A stretch of 64,000 bases of DNA from Botryosphaeria dothidea (GCA_011503125.2 WWBZ02000007.1:1054001-1118000), one strand, 5' to 3'; counted from the stretch's first letter, positions 18,065 through 30,339 are shown. Numbers and translations are program-made. Notes: generated from the sequence alone by a model not told the origin.

Positions 18065-20978
18065 GGTGGTTGGTTCGGTGAGGGGGATCGGCGGGCGGGC
18101 GGGTCAAGCGATGGGCGCCCGGCCTGGCGGCTAGGCGTGTCGAGGAAGTGTGGAGAAGGCGTCGAGGAACAGCGAGGACAGGGAGGATTTGAGGGTGCGC
18201 TGGCGGGCTTGGAGGGCAGACCCTTAGCTTAAGGGCGGGCCCGAGTGAGGGCAAGCAGCTGGCAGTAGGGACAGAGTTGCAGGTTTGGGCGCCGGGGCGG
18301 GTGTTGGTGGGCATGCTTGGGTTTTGACAAACGTCATTCCAGTGGCTGGCCGCGCTCGGGCTCTCGCCAACTGCCAGCTTCAGACCTGCTGCACCACGCC
18401 AGCACGAGGCACACAGAGCACGCAGCCGCAGCCTCCTCCGCGCCCTCACTTGCCCTCCTCTCGTCGCCCGCCCGCCGCCCCGACAGCCGGGGTCCCGTGG
18501 GCCCAGCCGACTTCGCGCGCCGGCCTTCAGCGCGGCCTGCGAAACCGCCGTCTTGGGCGTCTACATACTTTACAGCCAGCAGGCAGGCAGCGACAGCCCT
18601 GTATCGCGCCCTCCCGGCTCCAGATTCGTTGCCGCACTGTCGACCGTGGATCAGCCTAGCCCTCCCGCAGTGCCCAACCCATCGTTGCCGTCTCGCGCTT
18701 GGGTTCCGGCGGCGAGCTGCTGAGATTTCCAGGTAGCAGCTAGCCATGGCCGTCGCAGGGCCCGCCGCCCGCCATCCCCCAGCCCAGGCGCCGTAGCGTT
18801 TCAACGGCTGTCATAGATAAGGCGCTCCTCCTCCAATTCCCTCACCCGCATGTGACTCCGCCGCGCGCAGGCCCGTCGAAGGAGGCAGAACAGGCGTCGG
18901 TGAGCGATGGCCGCCCATCTGCGCGATGACGACGTGGCCCGGCTTCGCGCCCTGTCTCGTCCCGGTCTCCGCATCATGCCACGCTGCCCGGCTACTGCTG
19001 CGCGCTCTTATAGGGTTGCCGGTCCGGGCCTTGTCCTTGCTTTCACGAATCGCTTGTTCGTCCATGGCCTTCTACGAGATCGTCATGGAAGCGCCCGCCC
19101 GCTTTGCTGCGCAGCCTGACCAGTCTGTGTCCTCTTCTCGACCGCTTCACAATGCCATCGTTGATGTCCACGAGCTTGCCCGCTGACCCGCATGCGCCAT
19201 CTACTGATTGGATCGTGCGGCGATCCCACCCAAACGACGCGGGACGGTCAGGCGACCGCCGTGTACCCTAGATCCATCGCCTGGTCGCTTATAGCTTTGG
19301 ATTGCGCGTTTTTGTCGCCTTCCTCTATAGCTTTTATGCTCGCTCCTTACAACCCGTTGCCATTGAAGTTTAACTGGGCTTGGGCTGGGGTTCCAAGAAG
19401 TACGGATGGTAGAATCCCACGTCTGCGTTTCGATCACGCGAGTCGCCCGCCGGGCGCTAGTTCTGCTTGTACGCTTTCAATGCGCTGCTGTAGGTGTAGG
19501 TTCGCTAGTCAAATTTTCCAATCGCCCAGAGGTTCACGTCGTCACGGGCAACACAATCAGCTATCTCATGGCATTTGACATGTTGCAGCCGCTCTTGTGT
19601 GTACCACTTGTACCCTTTGGCCCTCAAAATGTTTCAAATGCATTTACCAGCTACCAATTGCCAACCAGGTCGGCCAATACCATCTCTTGACGCCCAATTT
19701 TGGGCACCACATCCGCCAGACGGTGGGTGGAAAGACACGAAAGAGAGAGAGAGAGAGAGAGAAGCGGTGGGAACGCGCCGCTGAGACTCGTGCCAGCTCA
19801 GCTCGCCCAGCCGGGCAGCTGCAGTCGTCACGTACGTCTCGAGCGCTGTTGCCTGCCTACGCCGCATGCCGGGGATGAGAGACCCACACCAAACGCCGCA
19901 TCACAACCAAGCTCAAACATGCACGTATGGGTCAATGATAGCAAGTTGTGTCTTGACTGTTTTGCTGATCGACTGGACAGCTCTCAATCGTTCTCTGGCG
20001 CCAAACCTGCTACGGCAGACCCCATGTCTGAGTACCAGACGTACAACGGCTGCGTGCAGATGTCAATCCCGTTCAGAACTTCTCAATCAGCCCATATCCC
20101 TGGTAATCTCATGACTCATCTCCTCGCATATTTTGAAGGGACGCCAGACTGTTTCGCGAGGCAGCCGATAGCTGGCTGACGATGCAAAAAAAATTCACGG
20201 ATGGATTTACGAAGCTGTCGGACTGAGCGATGATGCAGGTGCAGGGTTATAGGGCGCCGGTCATACCGGAATACCGTGCTCTCGGGTGCGGCGTAGGTGG
20301 TGAAGAAAACCGGGAATGCATCTGCGGCACAACGAGGCGCGGCCGTTGCGTTTGCTCTTGCATGTTCGGGCGTGAATATGTTCAGTCTCCAGTACCATAC
20401 CGTTGCTGTCTCTGCTACAACACATATACCGCTTTATGTAAATAGCGACGCTTATCGTAGACACAGGTCCTCTTATTACAATGGTGAGCTGATAAGCGGT
20501 GAAGGGGATGGCTATCTAGTGGTACTTTTCTCTGTTTCCGGCCGGAGTCTGTTACGGTGTGGCATATCTTTTTGAGCTTATGCGTGGGTTTCGTTCAACT
20601 TTCAACGTCTCTCATGCCGTTAATCACATCATTACGTAGCATGCAGAGTGATCTTCAGCAACTTCTGTCTTATTAAATCTTCCCGGACTCGGAGAGCGAT
20701 ATGACCGCGTACGCGTACAAACAAACGGACAGCGTTCAGATATGAAACCGCTCCCGAACTCGGTACCGATTTGGAAGGCAATCGCTGCCTTTTCCGTTTT
20801 TTCGCGTGGATACCTCGTTTGGACGCGCTCCTACCGCGTACCCACCGCGTTCTTGCTTTCCCGGGCGCGCGCCTTCCTCACCACCCACACCGCTCGCCGT
20901 CGCTCTCGCTACCTATCGAGGGATGGTCTCCTGCAACTCCGCAATCCCTCTCCCGCCTCATCATCCACCTCAACCATC
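18065..20978. other. Intergenic region upstream of divergent genes
   Basis: About 2.9 kb between the divergent repeat-protein gene and the unknown gene at 20979. It is GC-rich near 18070-19000 and more balanced afterwards, with one GA microsatellite at 19742-19762. Open frames are short and without domains. I found no tRNA and no mobile-element ends. Confidence 0.5.
19742..19762. repeat. GA dinucleotide microsatellite
   Basis: A run of about ten GA units within the intergenic region. Confidence 0.85.
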
Positions 20979-22977
20979 ATGGCGATCGTCCGAGTTTTTA
21001 AGATTCAGACAGTCGAGCCAAGTGATGAGTTCCATTGTCACCCAGAGAATTCCGGGAAAGACTTCCATGTAAGTAAATATCTACTTATGCCAGTCGTGGA
21101 TGTCACTTAGCTAACGATCGAATACTACAGAGTGTTGAAACGTTCATCAGAAATGTCTACAAGAAGAGCGTGGCTGAGTTCGACGTCCATCTGCACTTTA
21201 ATAAGATCTGCACCGGCCATACCGAGGTCACTTCGCGCAGTTTTGAAGCGCACATGACAGCAGACCAGGTGTTTCCAAGCTCAGAAACGACGCGTACTTA
21301 CTACGTCTGCTTTATACCCAGAACAGCAGAAGTGCGGACAGCCAACCCACTTGGCCCGCGCAGTCGGCTTGAGCAGACGCTGCCAACGCCGGATCGAGAA
21401 TTGCCAACGCCGGACCGAGACTTGCCAGCGCCGAACTGGGGCGTGCCTGCCCCGGAGAACAATGTAGAGAGGGACTTCGGCAATAGAGTGCGGAATCAGG
21501 TTTCTGGTGGTGCTCCAAGTTATCAAACGCAAATTCTACGGTCTCCTCGTCTGACGATAGAAACAGGCATCAAGCGCCCCGGCAGTCCAAGCTCAGAGAC
21601 ACATGCACACCACAAGCATCGGGGAACTATCGTCAGGACGGTACCAAGGCAGTTCACTGCATCAGCTACAAGTATTGCCGGAGATTCTGGTATCCAACTG
21701 ATTCTCTCTCATATCAAACTCGATCATTCAGCTGAACGCCTTCTGCCGTCGGTTGCCGATGAAGGCACAGATGGCGGATCCGCCCATCGACCATTGCTTA
21801 TCTCGTCGCGCGATACAACACCGGCTTTCGAAGGAAACGCACCAGAGACGAACTATAAGCGCAAGAGTTCACCAGTCGACGATCACAAAGCGCTGTACGA
21901 ATTTCTACTTTCAAAGAAGCCACCGAACATGAATCGTTTCATAGTCGGCTCTATCAAAGCGTCCGCAATGCCTCAGGATTACAAGGGTACAGTGAACGGC
22001 AAGACAAATGCCGTGGTAGTTGGCCTAGAAAAGAGACGCGCTGGTGGCTATTACGTCACCCATAGGACGATAGGCCAGGATACTGATGGCAATCCCTTGC
22101 CAAAGTTATCCGGTAACAGGATTGGCCGTGAATCGTTTGAATACTTTGAACAGCTACAAGCTCTACAAGACAAGGCGAGTATGAAAGCATTTCTCGTAGA
22201 GCATTACAAGTCTCTGGTTCGCGGCGAGCCATACGAGCTTGCCTCCATTGTGGACCTGGGGGATGGAGACGAAGGAACAGGAGATGATGGGGACGAAAGA
22301 ACAGAAGAGGAGGAAGAAGACACAGAAGAGGAGAACGATTCGTCGACAAGAAGTGTCAGGCCAAGGAAAATTGTCACCATTCGCCTCCCGCCGCACATGC
22401 TTGCAACAGTTGAACACTCATCCAGGTATGTCTGAAGGATGGCTCTCTGCAAGCTGAACTGACTGTGATTAGTGTCACAAACGATTTCAGTCTTGACGGT
22501 TCATCGGAGCATCCACCTTCGAACGGCCTTCCGTCTCCGGTACTCCGGACAAACGGAAAGGACTCTTGCGGAGTACCAAACCGTCTTGAAGCAATCAGCG
22601 AGTTTGTAATTCTGAATATTAAATTCACGGATCACGTTAATATCCACGAGTACTCGCGTCCTCTGAACTTTAAGAATCGTTCGACGGTACCCGCTAATTG
22701 GAATCTCCAACTCCTAGTCGAATGCTTCAGAGATATCATCGAGGAGACTATTTTTAAAATCCCCAAGTTTCCCATAACAGAGCAGCACAAGGAAGATCTT
22801 CTGAGCGCTGATCTTATCGTCACGGCGGATCCGGAGGTAGCACGCACACCATGGTTCGAGTACAGGTGGTGGTCGGGAAAATGCGTCTCCATAAGTGATC
22901 ACCAGCTCTTGATGTCGTATGCTGGAGGAGCTTTGGACCTGAACATCGAAATGATGTCGCAGAGCAGCAGCTCATAA
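20979..22977 (+). CDS. Hypothetical protein, unrecognised
   Basis: I do not recognise this protein. Three exons close in frame, 20979-21068, 21131-22425 and 22473-22977, giving 629 residues. The first roughly 80 residues look like a small folded N-terminal domain (MAIVRVFKIQT..., rich in hydrophobic strands). A proline-rich linker follows with a short internal repeat of the type LPTPDRE/LPTPDRD/LPAPNW. The middle has a possible folded segment around RFIVGSIKASAMPQDYKG and GYYVTHRTIGQDTDGNP. An acidic run of Glu, Asp and Ser precedes the last intron, and the C-terminal 170 residues look folded and lack repeats. There are no membrane segments or signal peptide. It sits upstream of the NLR on the same strand, which may be coincidental. 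Confidence 0.78.
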
Positions 22978-23686
22978 AGGCCTAGGCCACGGGTCATTGA
23001 TTGATGGAATGTTGCCGCGGAATAGTTTGATTTGGGTGCGGAATGGCGGGCCTGGCTTATGGCATCGTCGAGACGGATTTCTGTGAAGGCCTCTGGCGGC
23101 TTCAGAACCCCTACTAGATTGCACTTCAGGTTTACAGGCAAACTTCATCAGGACGAGTTGGGACGGGGGCGGACCGTTCCAGAGAATCGCCAAATGGAAG
23201 GAAGTAGGATTTCCATGATAAAAGACAGATCAGATAGAACCGCTGTCGAAATGCTACTAATATACCCATCTAAGAGCTTCCATCTTCCTCGCTGCCACTA
23301 TTTAGAGTTCGGTTTTAGCCGGGTCTCGTGCTTTATCACTTGCGCGAGGATCGTAGACTCATACAGGCAATGAGGTCCGGCAGCATTCCGGCGATATGAT
23401 TGATGAAAACTGTTTTCAATGCATAGAAAAGCCACCTTGTTACTATTCTGTTGCAGGGTGGGATATGCTATCAAATATCTGCCATTATCTGCCAATTGTG
23501 ACAAGGGTACACGGCAACTTGGAGGTGGTGGGGGCGAGGCTGCAGCTCAGGCTGCAGCTCGACGCCGGCGAAGCGAGGGCTCCCCATCCCCGCCATCTCA
23601 GCCTTGCCTCGTCATCCAAACTTTTCATTTTTGATTCCTCGGCCAGAATTTCATTTCTTCGGTGGCGCGAAAAAGAGAAGGCGGTA
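22978..23686. other. Intergenic region, NLR promoter
   Basis: About 700 bases between two plus-strand genes. It serves as 3' UTR of the upstream gene and promoter of the NLR. A short imperfect repeat of GCTGCAGCTC type lies near 23539-23560. No other feature was seen. Confidence 0.5.
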
Positions 23687-26600
23687 ATGGATCCGGTATC
23701 GTCGCTCTCGCTTGCTTGCAACATCCTCCAGCTCGTCGAACTCAGCAGCAAGATCGTCATCGGCGCCGCGGACCTCTACCGGGAAGGCGCGAATCAGGAG
23801 AATGCGGAGCTGAAAGATGTGCGTATGCAACGCTCCTCGATGGTCTTACTGACAGTTGCACACAGGTTACGGAGAGCTTGCTGCGATACACTTCCGCCGT
23901 GAAACTGGACGACTCCACCTCGCTGGAACGATACGATGTCGAGTTGGTGGACATTGCAGACAAAGCGCGGAAGGTCGCGACGGAGCTCGCAGTGCTGCTG
24001 GGCAGCTTGGAGATGCCGAGGGACGCGGAACATCGGAAGTGGAAGGCTGTCCGGGTGGCGGTGCGGGGGATGTACAAGAGGGATCGGGTGAAAAGCCTGG
24101 AGGGCAGGCTGCAGAGCCTGCAGGGTTTGTTGAATACGTGGATGGTACGAGCTACGAAGTGAGTGGCATAGTAACGCGCCGATGCAGTCCTTTTTCCGGG
24201 AATATACTAAAGCTTTTCCATCAGAGACGAGTCATCGATGGTGTCCAAACAGGTTGCGGGCTTGGTTGAGAAGCACGAGGCCCTTGGAGCCGAAACGAGC
24301 CGGTCGTTCCAGGAAATGAATCAGACGCTACTCGAGATCCAGCGTTTTGCGAACGAGGGTAACAAAGAAAAAGTCCGAAAGGATGCGGAGTTTGTGAATA
24401 CGTATCCATCAAAGCAAGATGTCGCATCTGGAGGACCGTTTGATATCATTGGCTTTCTTCGGCAGTACCTACCAGGAGGGGCATCATCCTCATATGATGG
24501 TAGAAATATGGAGACTCTGCAACAGATCAGGACAGCCGCCATGAGGGATGAAATGAGACTCTGGCCAGAGATCTACAAGAAGCTGTCGTCGATGTCCGAG
24601 GAAGCAGAACTTGTCTTAAAAGGCCAACAGATTTTGCAAAGCCTGTACTATTCCGAGCTCCTTCTCCGGTATGACGCAGTGGATGAGGAATATCCGGAAA
24701 CCGTTCGCTGGATTTTTGACAATGGCGAGCACGGATTCCGAGACTGGCTCAAGGCAGACCACGGTACTTACTGGATCTCTGGAAAACCGGGGGCAGGAAA
24801 AACAACCCTCATGAAGTTTATCTGTGAAAGCGGAGAAACAGAAATGCTTCTGAAAGAATGGGCTGCAAGTCAAGAGCTCTTGATTGTCAAACACTTCTTC
24901 TGGATATCCGGGTCCGAGCTCCAAAGATCCGAAGAGGGGCTTTTGCGGTCCCTGATGTTCCAAATCCTCCGCCGATGGCCTGAAATGATCCCTTTGGTCT
25001 GTAATGAAAGATTTCATGGTGATATATTTGCCAGGACACAACCATGGAAGGTCAACGAACTATCCAAGCGTTTTTTCAGCCTTCTACATACCGTCCCGGC
25101 GGATGCAAAGGTGTGCCTTTTCGTAGATGGCCTGGACGAGTACGAAGGTGATCATGCTGAAATCATCAGCCTCCTTGAGCGCTTTACTTCTTCCTCCAAA
25201 ATCAAGCTTTGTGTATCCAGCCGCATATGGAACGTTTTTCAGCGCGCCTACGGAACCAAGGTCAAACAATTACGGGTTGAGTGCCTCACGAGAGATGACC
25301 TCAGACGTTACGTTCAAGGACGATTGCTCAACAATGAATCTTTGGGTTCAATCATAAAGAGCGAACGAGTGGGAAACATTGAATTGATCGAGAAATTACT
25401 AAACAACGCGCAAGGGGTTTTCCTCTGGGTCAAGCTCGTGGTGGGACTGCTTCTAAAGGATGCAGTTAACGAGCCAAAAATACAGGATCTCCATCGTTTA
25501 GTCGACAACTATCCAAAAGAGATCGACCCATTGTATGAAAGAATGATTGAAACCCTGGACCAGTCAGCGTTCGCTCAAGAAGCAGCCCAGACTCTTCTCT
25601 TCTGCTTAGCCGAAAGGCATTGTACGATTGCCAAAGTCTGGTTCCTGGACTTAGAAAGGGAAAACCCAAACTACGCTCTGACACGAAAAGTATCTACATT
25701 TACCAAAGCTGAGATGAGACAGTTCCGGAAAACATATTCGAGACTCAAAGGAAGATGCATGGACTTTCTCGAAGTCTCATCCGTTGAAAAGTCAAGGACA
25801 TACGTTGAGACTCTTGAAGGGCATGAAAGTGTGACAGTGACGCACAGAACAGCCAATGAGTTCCTCAACGAAAGGAGGAGCTGGTTGCGAAGCAGAGCAG
25901 GATCATCATTCTTCCCTGACTGGTCAGTATGCAGAGCCGATTTAGGGTATCTTAAAGCGCTGCCAGCACCTCAGCGGAGTCGGGTCCAGCAGATTCTCAT
26001 TGAAAAGGGCCATGGTTCAATTCAATCGGTGCAAGAGTACCGAACGTACTTCTTGGAGCTCAGCTTCGTACTCTTCGCCGCTAGGAAATGCGAGGAAGCC
26101 CTTCACAGTTTCCCGCTTCACGAATTGGAAGAAGCAGAACGTTACTTCACTTCAATATTTACGCCTTTGTTGGTGAGTCCAAAACCAAAGCATGCATGAA
26201 GCACATGTATTGAGAAGAAATTCCGCCACTAATATATCTCGAACAGGAGAGGTCAGGTGCACTTGAAATTTTGCCCACAGACATAGTTTCACTTGACTAC
26301 TTGAGATTCTTCTTTCTGGCATTGACCATCCGGTTGGGTCCGAGAGAGTTTTCACTCAGAAAACTAAAGAGAAACCCAGGTTTGGCACAGAAACCCATTG
26401 AAAAATCTCTTTTACTATACTTCTCATTATTCACAGTATCTCTGATGGGATTCTGGTGCTTCTTGGTTGACGGGTACGATGTCGAAGTAGTCCAGATGAT
26501 CCTGAACTTAGGCGCAGATCCCAACAGCTTAGCGCCAGGTAAACGAAAAAGGAGTATATGGTTATGGTTTCTGGAGGAATGGACTACGGATGGGGAACAT

Positions 26601-26828
26601 GTAGCCGTGAATGGCCGGAAGGTTATTGAAGCGCTTCTTGACCACGGAGCAGATCCATTCATGACTGTGCCAGTGGCAGGTCATGACGGAATGCTCGATA
26701 TTTGTAGTCTCGAAGAAGTTTTTGCTCTTCATATTCCAACCAATGATTCTGTTTTCCGAAAATTGGAGGATAAGAGGAAGGGGTCTAGAAAGAGTGGTAG
26801 TTTTTGGAGAGGGTTCAAGCGAAAATAA
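23687..26828 (+). CDS. NACHT NTPase NLR with ankyrin-like C-terminus
   Basis: A fungal NOD-like receptor, of the class implicated in heterokaryon incompatibility and innate responses; the ligand is unknown. Four exons, 23687-23818, 23866-24158, 24225-26172 and 26247-26828, give 984 residues. Residues 1-150 form a helical N-terminal domain of the type found on fungal STAND proteins (SesA/Helo-like class, subtype not resolved). The NACHT core has Walker A GKPGAGKTT near residue 328 and Walker B VCLFVDGLDEYEG near 438. A helical region follows, of the sort that commonly follows NACHT in fungi. Exon 4 contains two ankyrin-like units, near residues 867 (VQMILNLGADPNS) and 917 (IEALLDHGADPF). There are too few repeats for a long sensor array, so the sensor is short or eroded. 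No disabling mutation is seen. Confidence 0.9.
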
Positions 26829-27526
26829 GGATTGAGGCTTGTATATATTTGATTCATGGATCTTAGTTCTAACAGCACAGATCCACACGCACTCCAGCAA
26901 TAAAAATATCCATCGCACATAATTTTCCCATTATTCAAATTTCAGCTCTTTCCTGTCACTCTTCTTTGGATAGACCATGAATCCCGCTAAAAAGCCCTTC
27001 CCTACATCCCATGCGTTCAACCACGCCACCCGCCATCCTGTCTTCGCACTGACCTCCCACCTGGCCTCATCCCACTGGCTCTCCTCTGGAACAGAAAGTT
27101 CTGGTTCCGCCCAAAGATCGGCTCCCCGTCTTCTATATCGCGCCGTGCAATGAATGGTCGCTCTCTTGACACTCCGTTCAATAAGCTTGACTATGTACAC
27201 CCAATCCTTTGGTTCCCAGTACCCGCGTTGGGTCAGCTCTATCTGCAGGGTCTGGAGTTTGGGAAGAGATTCGCGGATGACATCTCATTGTTCGATCCAG
27301 GTTTGGCGGTCAAAAGGTGCCTGGACGTTCGCGAAGAGGTTCGAGAGACAGCTGGTTCTCGACTTGAAGGGGAGGAGCCAATCGACTTGAAAGGTCCGAA
27401 TGTGCTGGAGCCGATAAGTAGGGACTGTGGAAAAGAGGTTGAGAGTGGTGTAGATATCGTGGGTGGAGAAGATGGGAGTGGAGTAGAGGAGGGGTATGGC
27501 TTCGGTGTAGCTGCGTAGGCGAGGTC

Positions 27527-27534
27527 AGCAGGGG
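27527..27534. repeat. Left 8-base target site duplication
   Basis: AGCAGGGG directly before the element. It is identical to the copy at 30340-30347, and eight bases is the hallmark of hAT insertion. Confidence 0.95.
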
Positions 27535-27551
27535 CAGGCTTTCTATCCATA
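27535..27551 (+). repeat. Left terminal inverted repeat of hAT element
   Basis: CAGGCTTTCTATCCATA, the exact reverse complement of 30323-30339. Confidence 0.95.
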
Positions 27552-27645
27552 CTCCATACTCCATAAAGGCCTCTATGGATTATGGATTATGAAGTAGACT
27601 TCATATGGAAATTTATTCCATACGTATGGAATAGAGCAAATGACG
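27552..27645. promoter_or_regulatory. Left subterminal motif array of hAT element
   Basis: Contains repeated TCCATAC units spaced seven bases apart just inside the inverted repeat. TATGGAT and TATGGAA copies follow in the other orientation, then a small ATTCCATACGTATGGAAT palindrome near 27617-27634. These are likely transposase-binding sites by analogy with other hAT elements; binding itself is inferred. Confidence 0.6.
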
Positions 27646-29853
27646 TCACATATCGCCACCCTCTTCTTGCAAAATTCCTGGCGTTGATGCTCGCCATACA
27701 GCAGTAGCACGCCTATCCTCATGTTGTTGTTCCGCCAAGTCAACCGGAATGCCCTGCGTGATGCCGCTTTTGATCCAGCTCTTCATACACTCCCCCCTCT
27801 CGACTGTATGACTCCCAAGCTGGCATCTATCCCATGATATGGTACGACGTGCGCCTGAGAAGACACGTTCAGGCTCAGCAGACATGGCGGGTATGGAAAG
27901 AATATCAATTGCCATTTTCGACAGGCGCGGATATCGTTGTCGCTGCTCCTCGCGGAGCCACCAAGAGAGCGGTGAACAGTTAACCGCGATGGGCGTCTGT
28001 GTGGTGAAGGATTTGTACTCATCGAGGTCGTTCATTGCAGGACCAACAACATCAAGTTCTCGTGCAATGCGTTCGTACTCATCTGGGGGGTGTAAATTGT
28101 CGATAAGGACAGGCGTTGTTGTTGTTAGAACTGGCAGCCCTTGATATTGATCCTCCTAATACTTCTTTATGCCCTCTAGAACAGGCTTATGCCACGCTAC
28201 TGGCCAGTTCTTCTTGATGTGGGCGGCACGCCGCGACGGATGGAGGATCATTGCCGCGCCATAAGCAGGGGTGCTATCCGTAAGCTGATAATACTTGTCG
28301 AAGACCGCCCAAGAGGCCGCAATGCATCTGCGTAGCGGATGGTTCTCCCTGTACTTATCGAAGGCCTGAGTATAATGCTTGTGAAGTACATCCATGGTAA
28401 AAAGCGTACGGTCTAGCGTGGCATAACGTCCCTCTGTAAGCTGGGTTATCCTCTAGAACGGCTGGAGGAAGGAACGAGTCTCCTTTAGTACCCGCCAGTC
28501 CTTAGGGGTTAGGAAGTCCTCGTGCAAGCTTTCGTAATGCCTCTTTTGGTACCACTCAACATGCTCCTGGAGGTCAAGTACAACGTCTAAAAGAACAAAC
28601 CATGAGTTCCAGCGCGTATCGTTGTCAAGCCCCAATGCTCTACCAGCACGCCTCTTAAACAGGTTCCACCTATAATTATTCTCTCGCATGTGTATTGAGG
28701 TGTTATGGACTTTACCAAGAGGACCTAGCCGTCGCCAGCCAAGCGCCCTCTGTGATTCAAATCCTTCCATGAAGTCGGCACCGAACGCGGCCTCGTCATC
28801 CTCTTTAATTTACTCAAGGGCGGCCTTTACAGCTTCCTTGGAGTCCACGAAAAGGAATACTTGTACGATAAGGTTAATGACGTGGCCATGGCACCGGATC
28901 CGCTGCTTCTTCGCGTCCCAACTGATGCCTTTTCCCTTCAGATGCTGACTGAGCAAACGGCAGAGCTTGTCGTTAGAACCGTGGTTATCCCCGGTGTAGA
29001 ACCTAATATTATGCCAGATATTATAGTCTTCGAGGACGTGGTGAAGAAGCTTCCATTGCTCGGCCCCTCCATGGCTACTAGGGCTATTAAGTCCCGGCAG
29101 CTCCGAAAGAGCAAGCAATACCTGTAATATCTCTTTGCTATCGGGGTCGACGAATTTGACACAGGTTCCAAGGAAGGCCTTATAATTGGGAGCGGACCAG
29201 ACATCGGTAGAAAGGTGGATCTTCGAGGGCGACGACTGGAGCTTTTTTCGTAGAATGTCTTTATGGACGCAGAATGAATTTGAGACGAGCTTTTGTATCG
29301 AGCCATGCGAGAGACTGATCAAGTCCTCTGTAGTATAGTTGATTGCGGAGATAAAGGCGTGCAGCTCTGGCCAAGAGCTACAGTTATAAGGGAGGTTTCG
29401 AACAGCGACAAGTTGGACGAGAGCCTCCAGGGCAGCTTTCTGGTTAATAGCAGCCCTAAGGGTTTCTTGCTCCTTTACTGACTGCCCCACAGCGCTAATC
29501 TCGCCAGCTTTGGCGAAGGCATCCTTTATAAGACTTTTGCGCTGTTTTTTAAGGGGATGCTCCTGGGTTTCCAGCTTAATGCCGTAGGTGTTGAGCAGGT
29601 GATAGCGGAAAGTTGTTAATACAGTGGTGAAGTACGTTGGATCTTCGCAGTGCTTGCAGTAGTAGATTTTCTTATTCTTTCGGGCGCTGCGGACAGGCTC
29701 CGAGCCCTTCGGCTCGCGTGCGTGGACCCAGGTGTTTGCAGTTGCCTTGCGCTTTCGAGTTTATCGGCTGACGGAGGATGAGGTTGGCGGGTCTAAGGTG
29801 ATGGTGCCGGGGTCAATGGTCGACGACGTCGGCGATGCACGGTTACCGGACAT
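27646..29853 (-). pseudogene. hAT transposase, four in-frame stops
   Basis: One continuous reading frame of 736 codons from ATG at 29853 to the terminal stop at 27646, with no frameshift and no clear intron. Four nonsense codons interrupt it: TAA at 29763-29761, TAA at 28812-28810, TAG at 28455-28453 and TAG at 28158-28156. The N-terminus has a BED-like zinc finger (CKHC followed by a spaced histidine pair region). The catalytic RNase H-like core shows the hAT DVW signature near residue 217, a GDNHGSND segment near 300 and a CHGH motif. The C-terminal hAT dimerisation domain is intact around residues 630-680 (the SAEPERVFSGA block). Stops of TAG and TAA type fit C-to-T change at CpA sites, as in repeat-induced point mutation, but random decay is possible. 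Confidence 0.92.
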
Positions 29854-30209
29854 ATTAGAAGCTGTAAAAGACTGCTAGCAGGCTATTACTCTCGTATAAT
29901 ATAGGGGTATGATGCGGTACTTGGCGACAATAACGACGATGAAATGCCGATCCTTTTAAAAGCCGGTAAGAGGACGAGCGTGTGGATAAAGAAGCTAGAT
30001 TCTAGGAACTATGCTATCCCCCAGACCTTTATACAAGGGAGCGACTGTAAGAGAGCATAAAAGTGTTAGAAAATGTCGGGCAAGGGATGAACCGGCGTAG
30101 CGAAATGAGACACTATTAGTAGTAGTAATAGTACGACCATACTGAAACGCAATAAGAAACAGTTATATCTTTAGTCGCCATTAATCTACGTGCGACACCT
30201 ATCCCGTAC

Positions 30210-30322
30210 CGGAACAATGCTACTCAGGAGTATTTCCATACTTATGGAATAGGCCTAATCTGTATGGAGTATGGAATATGGAGTATGGAAGCTTCCATAT
30301 GGATTAACTTATTCCATAACGT
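30210..30322. promoter_or_regulatory. Right subterminal motif array of hAT element
   Basis: A dense set of TATGGA/TCCATA motifs, at least eight in about 100 bases and in both orientations, ending at the inverted repeat. It mirrors the left array. The transposase promoter probably lies between here and 29853. Confidence 0.6.
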
Positions 30323-30339
30323 TATGGATAGAAAGCCTG
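30323..30339 (-). repeat. Right terminal inverted repeat of hAT element
   Basis: TATGGATAGAAAGCCTG, the exact reverse complement of the left terminal repeat. Confidence 0.95.

Larger units (their letters stand above)
27535..30339 (-). mobile_element. hAT DNA transposon, full length
   Basis: A 2,805-base class II element. Both ends carry a perfect 17-base terminal inverted repeat beginning CAGGCTTTC, flanked by a perfect 8-base duplication of AGCAGGGG. It encodes one transposase frame on the minus strand, which occupies most of its length. The outer roughly 100 bases of each end are packed with short TCCATA/TATGGA motifs in both orientations, as expected for subterminal transposase-binding sites of hAT elements. 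The identical target duplication and inverted repeats suggest a fairly recent insertion, yet the transposase frame has four stop codons. The copy may therefore have moved using enzyme supplied in trans, or been mutated after arrival. Confidence 0.95.

Noticed and set aside
17207..18232. A 341-codon plus-strand frame opposite the charged repeat gene
   Set aside because: It is the reverse of the Arg/Glu/Pro repeats, has no domain, and runs across the promoter of the real gene.
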